NCBI GenBank assembly: GCA_017515765.1
Contig: JAFWFF010000151.1
Span: 1 to 15,253, forward strand
Direction of reading: 5' to 3'
DNA from: Bacillota bacterium
GTDB lineage: Bacteria > Bacillota > Clostridia > Peptostreptococcales > Anaerovoracaceae
Length of the DNA stretch: 15,253 bases
Positions 1-7,069 of the stretch are shown here, piece after piece. The translations under genes and the position numbers were made by a program. Each line of letters begins with the position of its first letter. Positions within the stretch are counted from its first letter, which is position 1. Under the pieces are notes generated by a model. That model made no database searches, was not told the DNA's origin, and saw only the letters and a list, made by a program, of their open reading frames with translations.

Positions 1-160
1 CCCCTCTGATCTTGTAGGCTCCGGTCTTCTGCATGTTCTCGGGCTTTAGATATACCTTGTTCCCGGACATCTCGGAGAAATAGTCGCTGTATACCAGATG
101 GGTATCCGCGGTCACCTTCCTGACCGTTTCGCTGGCTTTTTCAAAACTCTTAAGGTCCAT
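1..160 (-). CDS. ilvA: Threonine ammonia-lyase (threonine dehydratase), N-terminal part, cut by window edge
   Basis: Threonine ammonia-lyase deaminates threonine to 2-oxobutanoate, the first step committed to isoleucine, in the cytoplasm with PLP as cofactor. Only the first 53 residues are in the window; the rest lies beyond position 1. The visible part ends in KPENMQKTGAYKIRG, the conserved PLP-lysine region of the family; K50 would form the Schiff base. The ATG at 158-160 is preceded by a purine-rich AAGAGAGAAGAA and lies 20 bp after the ilvD stop, so the gene is probably the last or a late member of the ilvB-N-C-D-A operon. Whether it carries a C-terminal ACT regulatory domain (biosynthetic) or is a short catabolic type cannot be seen. 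The operon setting favours a biosynthetic role. A serine dehydratase of the same fold is a less likely alternative. Confidence 0.87.
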   Translation of the reverse strand, partial: MDLKSFEKASETVRKVTADTHLVYSDYFSEMSGNKVYLKPENMQKTGAYKIRG

Positions 161-180
161 TTCTTCTCTCTTTTCGACAG

Positions 181-1848
181 CTACAGTTTCATGACGGCGC
201 CCTTGCAGGAGGGTCCGACCATTTCCATATATCTGGCGAGCCATCCGCTCTTGATCTCAGATTCCTTGGGAACGAAGTCCTTTCTGCGTGCTTCGATCTC
301 CTCATCGGATACTCTGAGGTTGATGGATGTGGCCGGTATGTCGATATCGATGATGTCGCCTTCTTTGATCAGGCCGATCTCGCCGCCCTGAGCCGCCTCG
401 GGACATACGTGTCCGATGGAAGCGCCGCGGCTGGCGCCGCTGAACCTTCCGTCTGTAATGAGAGCGACGGACTTATCCAGCTTCATCCCGGCCAGAGCGC
501 TGGTGGGATTCAGCATTTCTCTCATTCCGGGGCCGCCCTTGGGGCCTTCGTAGCGGATGACCACTACGTCTCCCGGGACGATCTTTCCGGCGTAGATGGC
601 TTCTATTGCATCATCCTCGCAGTCAAAGACTCTGGCGGGTCCGCTGTGCTTAAGCATCTCGGAAGCCACCGCGCTCTTCTTCACTACGCAGCCGTCCTTC
701 GCGATATTGCCGAAGAGGATGGCGAGTCCGCCGGTCTCGGAGAACGGCTCGTCCACCGGGCGGATCGCGTTATGGTCGATGACCGCCTTGCCTTCAATGT
801 TCTCTCCGACTGTCTTTCCGTTTGCAGTTATCAGAGACTTGTCGATAAGACATTTCTTGTCAAGTTCCGCCATAACTGCAGGGATTCCGCCCGCTCTGTC
901 GAGATCGTGCATGTGCGTTTCGCCTGCAGGGGCCAGATGGCAGAGGTTCGGCGTCTTCTCGGATATCTCGTTGAAGAGGTCGAGATCGAGGGGCACTCCC
1001 GCTTCATGGGCTATGGCCAGAAGATGGAGCACCGTATTCGTGGAGCATCCCAGTGCCATATCGCATGTAAGAGCGTTTCTCACAGACTTTTCGGTGATTA
1101 TGTCTCTGGGTTTGATATCCTTTGCAACGAGGTCCATGATCGCCATTCCGGCGTGCTTGGCCAGCATTATCCTCTTGTTGGATACTGCGGGGATGGTCCC
1201 GTTTCCGGGAAGTCCGATACCTATCGCCTCGCAGAGGCAGTTCATGCTGTTTGCCGTATACATTCCGGAGCAGGATCCGCAGCCCGGGCAGACGTTCTCT
1301 TCGAACTCCCGGAGGCCCTCATCATCGATGATCCCGGCCTTTCTGGCTCCGACCGCTTCGAACATCTTGGAAAGAGATACCTCTTCCCCGTCCACGATCC
1401 CGCTCATCATGGGGCCGCCGGAACATACCACTGTGGGGATATTGATCCTGAGAGCCCCGATGAGCATTCCCGGAACGATCTTATCGCAGTTTGGTACCAG
1501 TACCAGCCCGTCGAACTGGTGTCCTACCGCCATGGTCTCCACGGAGTCCGCTATGAGTTCTCTGCTGGGGAGTGAATACTTCATTCCCTTATGTCCCATG
1601 GCTATCCCGTCGCAGACGCCGATGGCCGGTACCATGATGGGTGTTCCTCCCGCCATCCTGACTCCTGCCTTCACGGCTTCGGTGATCTTATCCAGGTGCA
1701 TGTGGCCGGGTACGATCTCGCTGTGAGCGGATACCACGCCGATCAAAGGCCTCTCGAGTTCTTCCTTGGTGTAGCCCATGGCGTAAAAGAGGCTCCTCAT
1801 CGGAGCGCGCTCGGCGCCTTTGGTCACGTTGTCGCTTATTCTTGCCAT
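181..1848 (-). CDS. ilvD: Dihydroxy-acid dehydratase
   Basis: This iron-sulfur enzyme dehydrates 2,3-dihydroxyisovalerate and 2,3-dihydroxy-3-methylvalerate to the 2-oxo acids that precede valine, leucine and isoleucine. The 555-residue length is normal. Visible family motifs are VPGHMHLD near residue 47, GIAMGHKGMKYSLPSRELIADS near 81-102, the cluster-ligand motif NCDKIVPGM with C121, and CPGCGSCSGMYTANSMNC (187-204) with candidate cluster cysteines C190/C193. Whether the cluster is 2Fe-2S or 4Fe-4S cannot be decided here, though the arrangement resembles the E. coli enzyme. I chose the ATG at 1846-1848 because AGAAGGAT lies just upstream and the protein then begins MARISDNVTKGAERAP, as in the family. 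An in-frame TTG at 1867-1869 would overlap that ribosome binding site. A stem-loop lies between this gene and ilvC upstream; ilvA follows 20 bp downstream. Confidence 0.96.
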   Translation of the reverse strand: MARISDNVTKGAERAPMRSLFYAMGYTKEELERPLIGVVSAHSEIVPGHMHLDKITEAVKAGVRMAGGTPIMVPAIGVCDGIAMGHKGMKYSLPSRELIADSVETMAVGHQFDGLVLVPNCDKIVPGMLIGALRINIPTVVCSGGPMMSGIVDGEEVSLSKMFEAVGARKAGIIDDEGLREFEENVCPGCGSCSGMYTANSMNCLCEAIGIGLPGNGTIPAVSNKRIMLAKHAGMAIMDLVAKDIKPRDIITEKSVRNALTCDMALGCSTNTVLHLLAIAHEAGVPLDLDLFNEISEKTPNLCHLAPAGETHMHDLDRAGGIPAVMAELDKKCLIDKSLITANGKTVGENIEGKAVIDHNAIRPVDEPFSETGGLAILFGNIAKDGCVVKKSAVASEMLKHSGPARVFDCEDDAIEAIYAGKIVPGDVVVIRYEGPKGGPGMREMLNPTSALAGMKLDKSVALITDGRFSGASRGASIGHVCPEAAQGGEIGLIKEGDIIDIDIPATSINLRVSDEEIEARRKDFVPKESEIKSGWLARYMEMVGPSCKGAVMKL

Positions 1849-1886
1849 TGGATCCTTCTTTCTGATCAAATCAAAACAACCACGAA

Positions 1887-1914
1887 CGCGGGACAGTCAA
1901 AACACCGTCCCGCG
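1887..1914 (-). promoter_or_regulatory. GC-rich stem-loop in the ilvC-ilvD intergenic region
   Basis: A perfect 8-bp inverted repeat, CGCGGGAC and GTCCCGCG, is separated by a 12-nt loop. It sits in the only sizeable gap (113 bp) of the ilv operon. In the direction of transcription it is followed by U-rich but interrupted sequence (TTCGTGGTTGTTTTGATTTG), not a clean U-run. It could be a leaky terminator, an RNA-processing site or a 3' stabiliser of the ilvBNC message that lowers ilvDA output. The pairing is read directly from the sequence; the function is inference. Confidence 0.45.
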
Positions 1915-1961
1915 ACGCGAATACTTCTAAGTTGAGCCTTGGGCTTTAAGATGCGGTGATC

Positions 1962-2963
1962 TTATTTGCCGGGCTTCAGCCAGCTCATCATGGCGCGGAG
2001 CTCTCCGCCGACCTTGCAGAGCTGATGGCTTGCTTCTTTGGCTCTGGATGCGAGGAATCTGGCCTTTCCGCCCGCGTTGAACTCCTGGATGAATTCACTG
2101 GCGAAGGAGCCGTCTTGGATCTCGGAGAGGACCTGCTTCATTGCTTCTCTGGTCTCTTTGCCGATGATCCTCTTGCCTCTGCTGTAGTCGCCGTACTCAG
2201 CGGTATTGGAGATGGAGTATCTCATGAACTCGAATCCGCCGGAGTTGATCAGGTCTACGATGAGCTTCATCTCGTGGATGCACTCGAAGTATGCCATCTC
2301 GGGCTCGTATCCCGCGTTGACCAGGGTCTCGAAGCCTGCCTTCATCAGTTCGCATACTCCGCCGCAGAGAACAGCCTGTTCGCCGAAGAGGTCGGTCTCG
2401 GTCTCTTCCTTGAAGGTGGTCTCCAGGATGCCCGCTCTGCCGGCTCCGATCCCGGATGCGTAGGCAAGTGCGTAGTCTTTGGCTTTACCGCTGGCGTCCT
2501 GATATACCGCGATGAGGCTGGGAACTCCCTTGCCCTCTACATACTGGCTTCTTACGGTGTGTCCGGGGCCCTTCGGGGCTACCATGATGACATCTATATC
2601 CTTCTGGGGAATGATCTGCTGGAAATGAATGTTGAAGCCGTGAGCGAACATGAGGATGTTTCCTGCCTTCATGTGCTTCTCGATCTGCTCCCTGTAGATC
2701 TTGGCCTGAAGCTCGTCCGGAGCGAGCATCATGACAATGTCTCCTGCTTCTGCGGCGTCTTCGATGTCCATGACTTTGATGCCTGCTGCTTCAGCCTTAG
2801 CGACGCTTGCCGAACCGGGTCTCAGACCGACGACGACGTTCATGCCGCTCTCCTGGAGGTTCATGGCGTGAGCGTGGCCCTGGCTGCCGAAACCGATGAT
2901 GGCGATGGTCTTTCCGTCCAGAAGTCCAAGATTGCAATCCTGATCGTAATACTTTTTGATCAT
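1962..2963 (-). CDS. ilvC: Ketol-acid reductoisomerase, class I, probably NADP(H)-dependent
   Basis: KARI isomerises and reduces 2-acetolactate (or 2-aceto-2-hydroxybutanoate) to the dihydroxy acid used by IlvD, with Mg2+ and NAD(P)H. At 333 residues it is the short class I form. The Rossmann motif GFGSQGHAHAMN is at 24-35. The cofactor loop GLRPGSAS at 47-53 keeps R48, S51 and S53, the pattern that in class I enzymes usually recognises the 2'-phosphate of NADPH. Catalytic and metal residues visible are H108 (FAHGF), K131 (APKGPGH), D191/E195 (ETDLFGEQ), E227/E231 (YFECIHE) and S252. The ATG at 2961-2963 follows two purine-rich SD elements (AAGGAG and AAAGGA) and lies 5 bp after the ilvN stop, so the two genes are co-transcribed. 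NADPH preference is a prediction from the loop only. Confidence 0.97.
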   Translation of the reverse strand: MIKKYYDQDCNLGLLDGKTIAIIGFGSQGHAHAMNLQESGMNVVVGLRPGSASVAKAEAAGIKVMDIEDAAEAGDIVMMLAPDELQAKIYREQIEKHMKAGNILMFAHGFNIHFQQIIPQKDIDVIMVAPKGPGHTVRSQYVEGKGVPSLIAVYQDASGKAKDYALAYASGIGAGRAGILETTFKEETETDLFGEQAVLCGGVCELMKAGFETLVNAGYEPEMAYFECIHEMKLIVDLINSGGFEFMRYSISNTAEYGDYSRGKRIIGKETREAMKQVLSEIQDGSFASEFIQEFNAGGKARFLASRAKEASHQLCKVGGELRAMMSWLKPGK

Positions 2964-2968
2964 TTCCT

Positions 2969-3472
2969 TTACTCTCCTTTTTTAGTATGGCTTTCGATTC
3001 CGGCGACTCCGGTCCTGCACACTTCCGTGACATCGAATTCGCTCATCATGTCAACGAACGCGTTCAGTTTCTCCGGCGTTCCGGTGAGTTCTATTATCAT
3101 GCTGGCCCTTGTGAGGTCAACAATCTTGGCTCTGTAGATCTCGACGATCTCTTTGATCGCGGATCTCTGCTCCGCAGTCGCGTTCACCTTCAGGAGGAGC
3201 AGTTCCCTGTAAAGGCTGTTGCTCCTGTCCATCAGGGTTATGCTCTCGACCACCTCAAGCTTCTCGGTCTGGGTGATGATCTGCTGCATTTTGGTCTCGC
3301 TCGCGGTGAATGCGATGGTTATCCGGGAAAGCCCCGGGTCATTCGTGGGCGATACCGTAAGCGAATCGATATTGAATCCTCTCCGTCCGTACAGGCTGGT
3401 GACCCTGTTCAGGACGTTCGGCTGGTTCTTTACCAGCACGCTCACGATCTCCTGTTTGATGGGTGTATACAT
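2969..3472 (-). CDS. ilvN: Acetolactate synthase small (regulatory) subunit
   Basis: The regulatory subunit of acetohydroxyacid synthase activates IlvB and normally confers valine feedback inhibition. The 167-residue length is typical. An N-terminal ACT domain (about 9-80) shows VLVKNQPNVLNRVTSLYGRRGFNIDSL, followed by the C-terminal dimer domain (about 90-160). By alignment from memory with E. coli IlvH, N16 and N34 match the valine-contacting N11 and N29. The position of the highly conserved G14 is N19 here, which could weaken valine sensing (see findings). Start: the ATG at 3470-3472 has a full AGGAGG. The first AG of that element is shared with the TAG stop of ilvB, whose stop ends 9 bp upstream, which suggests translational coupling to keep subunit stoichiometry. 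ilvC follows after 5 bp. The symbol ilvH is used in some genomes. Confidence 0.95.
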   Translation of the reverse strand: MYTPIKQEIVSVLVKNQPNVLNRVTSLYGRRGFNIDSLTVSPTNDPGLSRITIAFTASETKMQQIITQTEKLEVVESITLMDRSNSLYRELLLLKVNATAEQRSAIKEIVEIYRAKIVDLTRASMIIELTGTPEKLNAFVDMMSEFDVTEVCRTGVAGIESHTKKGE

Positions 3473-3481
3473 GCCTGCCTC

Positions 3482-5137
3482 CTAATTGATAATCATATCG
3501 TCGACGGATTTTCCGGAGGGGATCATCGGGAGCACCCTCTCCTCTCTGGATATGACGCAGTCGATCCAGACGGGGCCGTCCTCCTTAAGCGCCTTCTCCA
3601 TGGCGTCCTCGAACTCTTCTTTGTTCGTCGCCCTGAAGCCCTTAGCGCCGAAGCCTTCCGCGATCTTCACATAGTCTGTCTTTCTCTCGAGGATGGTGTT
3701 GGAATACCTTCCGCCGTAGAAGATGGTCTGCCACTGGTATACCATTCCCAGGACCTCGTTGTTCACTATGACCGTGATCAAAGGCAGTTTCTGCGATACC
3801 GCGGTGCACGCCTCGTTCATGTTCATGTGGAAGGAGCCGTCGCCCGTGATGTGGATGACTCTCTGGTCCGGACAGCCGCACTGAGCGCCTATGGCAGCGC
3901 CGTAGCCGTAGCCCATTGTGCCGAGGCCGCCGCTCGTCAGGAATTTCCTGGGACCGCTGTGTTTAAGATACTGCGCTGCCCACATCTGATGCTGGCCGAC
4001 GTCAGTAACATATATAGTCTCAAGGCCGGCCTTCTCATTCAGAACTTCCATTATCTCGGACGGATGGAAATCGCCTTCGACCTCCACCGGCCTGTCCTTT
4101 CCGGTCCATCCTATGACTCTCTCGTGCCATTCGTCGTGCTTCATCTCGTCTATGAGCGGAAGCAGCTTGGAGAGAAAGTCCTTTATGTCGCCGATGCAGC
4201 TCTTGTCGACCATGACGTTTTTGTTTATCTCGCTCTTGTCGACGTCGATCTGGACGATCTTGGCTCTGCGGGCGAATTTCTCGGTGTTGAGAGCTACGCG
4301 GTCGCTGAATCTCGCGCCTAAAGTAAGGAGTAGGTCGGCATGGTCCACAGCCCTGTTCGCTGCTACTGTGCCGTGCATTCCCACGAGTCCCAGGTCGTAC
4401 TCGGAATCGCCGACGACGCCCGTCGCCATAAGGGTGTGAGCGATGGGTATATCTGCCTTCCGGGCGAGCTTCAGAAGCTCCTCGCACGCGTCGGAAGCGC
4501 AGATGCCGCCTCCCGCGTAGATGACGGGCTTCTCGGAATTTGCAATGTATTTGGCCACGTCGCGGACGTCCGCCATATCGATCTCTGGGAGCGGACGGAG
4601 CGGAAGCGGATCCTTCCTCTCATACTCAGTAGAAGCGCCGGTCACGTCCTTGGTGATATCTACCAGAACCGGACCCTTGCGGCCGCTTTCGGCAATACAA
4701 AAGGCCTCACGCAGCGTGTCCGCGAGATCCTCGATCCTGTTTACGAAGAAATTGTGCTTGGTGATCGGCATCGTCACGCTGACTATGCTGATCTCCTGGA
4801 ACGTATCTTTTCCGATCAAAGGATCCGGAACGTTGGCTGTGATGGCCACGATCGGAATGCTGTCCATAAATGCTGTGGCTATGCCCGTGACCAGATTGGT
4901 GGCTCCGGGCCCGGACGTGGAGAACACGACACCGGTCTTTCCCGTAGCTCTGGCGTAGCCGTCCGCAGCGTGCGCCGCTCCCTGCTCATGGGCGGTCAGC
5001 ACGTGATGGATCCTGTCGCTGCACTGATACAGCGCGTCATAGATGTTGAGGGCGGTCCCTCCCGGATAGCCGAAAGCCGTGTCAACTCCATGTTCCAGAA
5101 GCACTTCGGTGACTATCTGAGCTCCCGTAAGTCTCAT
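3482..5137 (-). CDS. ilvB: Acetolactate synthase large (catalytic) subunit
   Basis: This ThDP- and FAD-dependent enzyme condenses two pyruvates to 2-acetolactate, or pyruvate with 2-oxobutanoate, the first common step to valine/leucine and isoleucine. The 551 residues show the three-domain ThDP-enzyme layout. The PYR domain has GYPGGTALNIYDAL (23-36) and catalytic E51 in HEQGAAHAADGYARATGK. A central FAD-binding domain carries GLVGMHGT and LGARFSDR. The PP domain has the ThDP/Mg motif GDGSFHMNMNEA ending in VNN, then LGMVYQWQTIFYGGRYS. The tryptophan of the QWQ segment, a known inhibitor-contact site, is kept. The residue before it is Tyr where Arg is usual in the homologues I recall. The ATG at 5135-5137 has only a weak SD (AAAGGGAAA), and the upstream frame closes with TAA without another start. 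It is the first gene of the operon; the promoter lies about 50-75 bp upstream. Confidence 0.96.
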   Translation of the reverse strand: MRLTGAQIVTEVLLEHGVDTAFGYPGGTALNIYDALYQCSDRIHHVLTAHEQGAAHAADGYARATGKTGVVFSTSGPGATNLVTGIATAFMDSIPIVAITANVPDPLIGKDTFQEISIVSVTMPITKHNFFVNRIEDLADTLREAFCIAESGRKGPVLVDITKDVTGASTEYERKDPLPLRPLPEIDMADVRDVAKYIANSEKPVIYAGGGICASDACEELLKLARKADIPIAHTLMATGVVGDSEYDLGLVGMHGTVAANRAVDHADLLLTLGARFSDRVALNTEKFARRAKIVQIDVDKSEINKNVMVDKSCIGDIKDFLSKLLPLIDEMKHDEWHERVIGWTGKDRPVEVEGDFHPSEIMEVLNEKAGLETIYVTDVGQHQMWAAQYLKHSGPRKFLTSGGLGTMGYGYGAAIGAQCGCPDQRVIHITGDGSFHMNMNEACTAVSQKLPLITVIVNNEVLGMVYQWQTIFYGGRYSNTILERKTDYVKIAEGFGAKGFRATNKEEFEDAMEKALKEDGPVWIDCVISREERVLPMIPSGKSVDDMIIN

Positions 5138-5163
5138 CGCAAAGTTTCCCTTTCTTTAGAAAT

Positions 5164-5178
5164 TGCCTCCTGAAGGCA
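5164..5178 (-). promoter_or_regulatory. Small hairpin in the ilvB 5' leader holding an AGGAGG
   Basis: On the minus strand TGCCT and AGGCA form a 5-bp stem with a 5-nt loop, beginning at the predicted ilvB transcription start. The hairpin contains AGGAGG (complement of 5166-5171), a full Shine-Dalgarno match. It ends 28 nt before the ilvB ATG, too far to initiate there directly. It may be a ribosome standby site, a 5' stabilising hairpin or chance. Confidence 0.35.
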
Positions 5179-5185
5179 TATCATC

Positions 5186-5213
5186 ATTATATATACTTCA
5201 CTATCAAAGTCAA
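5186..5213 (-). promoter_or_regulatory. Predicted sigma-A-type promoter of ilvBNCDA
   Basis: On the minus strand TTGACT (5213-5208) and TATAAT (5191-5186) are separated by 16 bp. This places transcription start near 5179 and gives a leader of about 42 nt before the ilvB ATG. The leader is too short for a T-box riboswitch or a classical leader-peptide attenuator. Confidence 0.75.
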
Positions 5214-5217
5214 CACC

Positions 5218-5238
5218 TTTTGTTGCGAAATAACAAAA
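5218..5238. promoter_or_regulatory. Candidate operator dyad 1 in the ilvB-leuA control region
   Basis: A perfect inverted repeat, TTTTGTT-N7-AACAAAA, abuts the upstream side of the ilvB -35 element. It lies about 40-60 bp upstream of the predicted ilvB start and 74-94 bp upstream of the predicted leuA start. Its core TTGTT-N7-AACAA fits the T-N11-A dyad style of LysR-family sites. It does not fit a CcpA cre or a CodY box. No regulator gene lies in the window, so the binding protein is unknown. Confidence 0.5.
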
Positions 5239-5252
5239 AATCCAAAAATAAT

Positions 5253-5270
5253 TTTTGTTTCTGCACAAAA
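5253..5270. promoter_or_regulatory. Candidate operator dyad 2 in the ilvB-leuA control region
   Basis: TTTTGT-N6-ACAAAA is a second dyad with the same half-sites as the one at 5218-5238, its centre about 33 bp (about three helical turns) away. It ends 6 bp before the leuA -35 element. A 15-bp near-palindrome, CAAAAAT-A-ATTTTTG, at 5243-5257 overlaps its left arm. AT-rich sequence makes chance dyads more likely, so confidence is lower than for dyad 1. Confidence 0.35.
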
Positions 5271-5276
5271 TCTGAG

Positions 5277-5305
5277 TTGACAAAGACTAGTGCGTAATAT
5301 ATATT
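5277..5305 (+). promoter_or_regulatory. Predicted sigma-A-type promoter of leuACDB
   Basis: A consensus TTGACA (5277-5282) and TATATT (5300-5305) have optimal 17-bp spacing. Transcription should start near 5312, giving a 5' leader of about 44 nt before the leuA ATG. No terminator/antiterminator structure or leucine-rich leader peptide fits in that length. Confidence 0.8.
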
Positions 5306-5355
5306 GATGTAGAACATATTATCACTATTTTTATAATAAGAAAAGGAAAAAAACC

Positions 5356-7053
5356 ATGGATCACACAAAGTACAGACCGGGGTATTTCCCTCCTCCGGAG
5401 TGCGGGATGCGCTGGACGGAAAAGGACCACATCGAAAAAGCGCCTGCGTGGTGCAGTGTCGACCTCAGAGACGGCAATCAGGCTTTGATCGTGCCTATGA
5501 GCCTTGAGGAGAAGCTGGATTTCTTCAAGGTCCTATGTGACGTTGGTTTTAAAGAGATAGAGGTAGGCTTCCCGGCCGCTTCGGAGACCGAATACGAATT
5601 CCTCCGCACCCTTATCGAGAACGACCTGATCCCTGACGGCGTGACGGTCCAGGTGCTCACCCAGTCAAGAGAACACATCATCAAAAAGACCTTCGAGGCT
5701 CTTAAAGGCGTAAAGCACGCGGTCGTCCATCTCTACAACTCCACCTCCGTCGCTCAGAGGCAGCAGGTGTTCAGGGCCGAAAAGGACGAGATAAAGCAGA
5801 TAGCGATCGACGGAGCGCTTTTGATGAACGATTACCGTGCGAAGTCCCCGGAATCCGAGTTCACGTTTGAATACTCCCCCGAGAGCTTCACAGGCACCGA
5901 ACCCGAATTCGCTCTGGAAGTCTGCAACGCAGTCATCGACATCTGGGCGCCTACGCCGGAGAACAAAGTCATAATCAACCTCCCCGCGACGGTAGAGATG
6001 TCCATGCCCCACATCTTCGCCAACCAGGTGGAATACGTGAGCGACAATCTGCACAGCCGCGAGAACGTCGTTCTCTCCGTCCATCCTCATAACGACAGGG
6101 GCACCGGAGTCGCGGACGCTGAGCTCGCGGTGCTTGCCGGAGCGGACAGGGTCGAAGGCACCCTCTTCGGAAACGGTGAGCGCACGGGCAACGTCGATAT
6201 AGTTACCCTCGCCCTGAACATGTTCACCCACGGTGTCGATCCCGGACTTGACTTCTCCAATATGCCCTCTTTGGTCGCGTCCTATGAGAAGAACACCCGC
6301 ATGAGGGTCAACCCCCGCCAGCCGTACAGCGGCGCGCTCGTATTCGCCGCGTTCTCCGGCTCGCACCAGGACGCCATAGCAAAGGGAATGAAATGGCGCG
6401 AAGAGACAGATCCTTCCCGCTGGACCGTCCCCTATCTTCCGATCGACCCGCATGACCTCGGCAGGAAATACGACGGCGACGTCATCAGGATCAACAGCCA
6501 GTCCGGCAAGGGCGGAGTCGCGTACATCCTCGAGCAGAACTTCGGTTTCGCGATCCCGAAGGACATGCGCCAGGAAGTCGGCTATCTGATGAAGAACGTT
6601 TCCGACAAGCAGCATACAGAGCTCTCTCCCAAGGATATCTACGAAGTCTTCCGGAAAGAATACATCAATGATTTCAACCCGATCGACATCACGGACGCAA
6701 GCTTCAGCCACCTCTCCTCCACCAAGGATGAGGATTCCAGCTACGGCGTCAAGATGAGGGTAGTCATCGGCGACGAAGTATACAACCTCAACGCTGAAGG
6801 AAACGGCCGCCTCGACGCGGTGAGCAACGCTCTCAAACAGACGCCCTACAGTTTTGATTATCAGTTCATCACCTATTTCGAGAACGCGATCAGCGCGGAT
6901 TCCAACTCCAAGGCCGCAGCGTACGTCTGCATCGCCGATACCGCCGGAAACAGATACTGGGGCGTCGGCACTCACGCGGACATCATACTCGCTTCGGTCA
7001 ACGCTCTGGTCAGCGCGCTCAACAGGATGAACAAAAGCATACACTTTGTATAA
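5356..7053 (+). CDS. leuA: 2-isopropylmalate synthase, yeast/actinobacterial type
   Basis: LeuA condenses acetyl-CoA with 2-oxoisovalerate to form 2-isopropylmalate, the committed step of leucine synthesis. The 565-residue protein resembles the Mycobacterium tuberculosis/yeast class, not the E. coli class. It opens with MDHTKYRPGYFPPPECGMRW and carries VDLRDGNQAL, FEYSPESFTGTE, NLPATVEMSMPH, HPHNDRG, FGNGERTGN and YLPIDPHDLGR. Expected divalent-metal ligands, aligned from memory with the mycobacterial enzyme, are D39, H243, H245 and N279. The HMGL-like TIM barrel spans about 30-305. A linker follows, and from about 425 comes the C-terminal LeuA dimer/regulatory domain that binds leucine for feedback inhibition. 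The ATG follows AAAAGGAAA and is the first start after the predicted promoter. The stop lies 16 bp before leuC. Confidence 0.97.
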   Translation: MDHTKYRPGYFPPPECGMRWTEKDHIEKAPAWCSVDLRDGNQALIVPMSLEEKLDFFKVLCDVGFKEIEVGFPAASETEYEFLRTLIENDLIPDGVTVQVLTQSREHIIKKTFEALKGVKHAVVHLYNSTSVAQRQQVFRAEKDEIKQIAIDGALLMNDYRAKSPESEFTFEYSPESFTGTEPEFALEVCNAVIDIWAPTPENKVIINLPATVEMSMPHIFANQVEYVSDNLHSRENVVLSVHPHNDRGTGVADAELAVLAGADRVEGTLFGNGERTGNVDIVTLALNMFTHGVDPGLDFSNMPSLVASYEKNTRMRVNPRQPYSGALVFAAFSGSHQDAIAKGMKWREETDPSRWTVPYLPIDPHDLGRKYDGDVIRINSQSGKGGVAYILEQNFGFAIPKDMRQEVGYLMKNVSDKQHTELSPKDIYEVFRKEYINDFNPIDITDASFSHLSSTKDEDSSYGVKMRVVIGDEVYNLNAEGNGRLDAVSNALKQTPYSFDYQFITYFENAISADSNSKAAAYVCIADTAGNRYWGVGTHADIILASVNALVSALNRMNKSIHFV

Positions 7054-7069
7054 TAAAGGAGAAAAGCCA

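Noticed and set aside
409..1575. Long plus-strand open frame (388 codons) opposite ilvD
   Set aside because: It lies wholly antisense to a well-supported ilvD, has no ribosome binding site or recognisable domain, and its length is explained by GC-rich codon bias on the other strand.
2987..4321. Long plus-strand open frame (444 codons) opposite ilvN and ilvB
   Set aside because: It crosses two convincing genes on the other strand and its translation shows no family motif; an antisense shadow.
5138..5355. CcpA cre site, CodY box or T-box in the divergent spacer
   Set aside because: The dyad spacing is one base off the cre pattern and lacks its central residues. No sequence approaches the 15-bp CodY consensus. 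The predicted leaders are too short for a T-box and no specifier or T-box sequence is seen.
7046..7069. Upstream TTG start for leuC; similar longer starts exist for ilvD (TTG 1869) and the MBOAT gene (11300)
   Set aside because: In leuC and ilvD the extension would cover the good ribosome binding site. In the MBOAT gene it would run far into the preceding gene. The ATG starts also match family N-termini.
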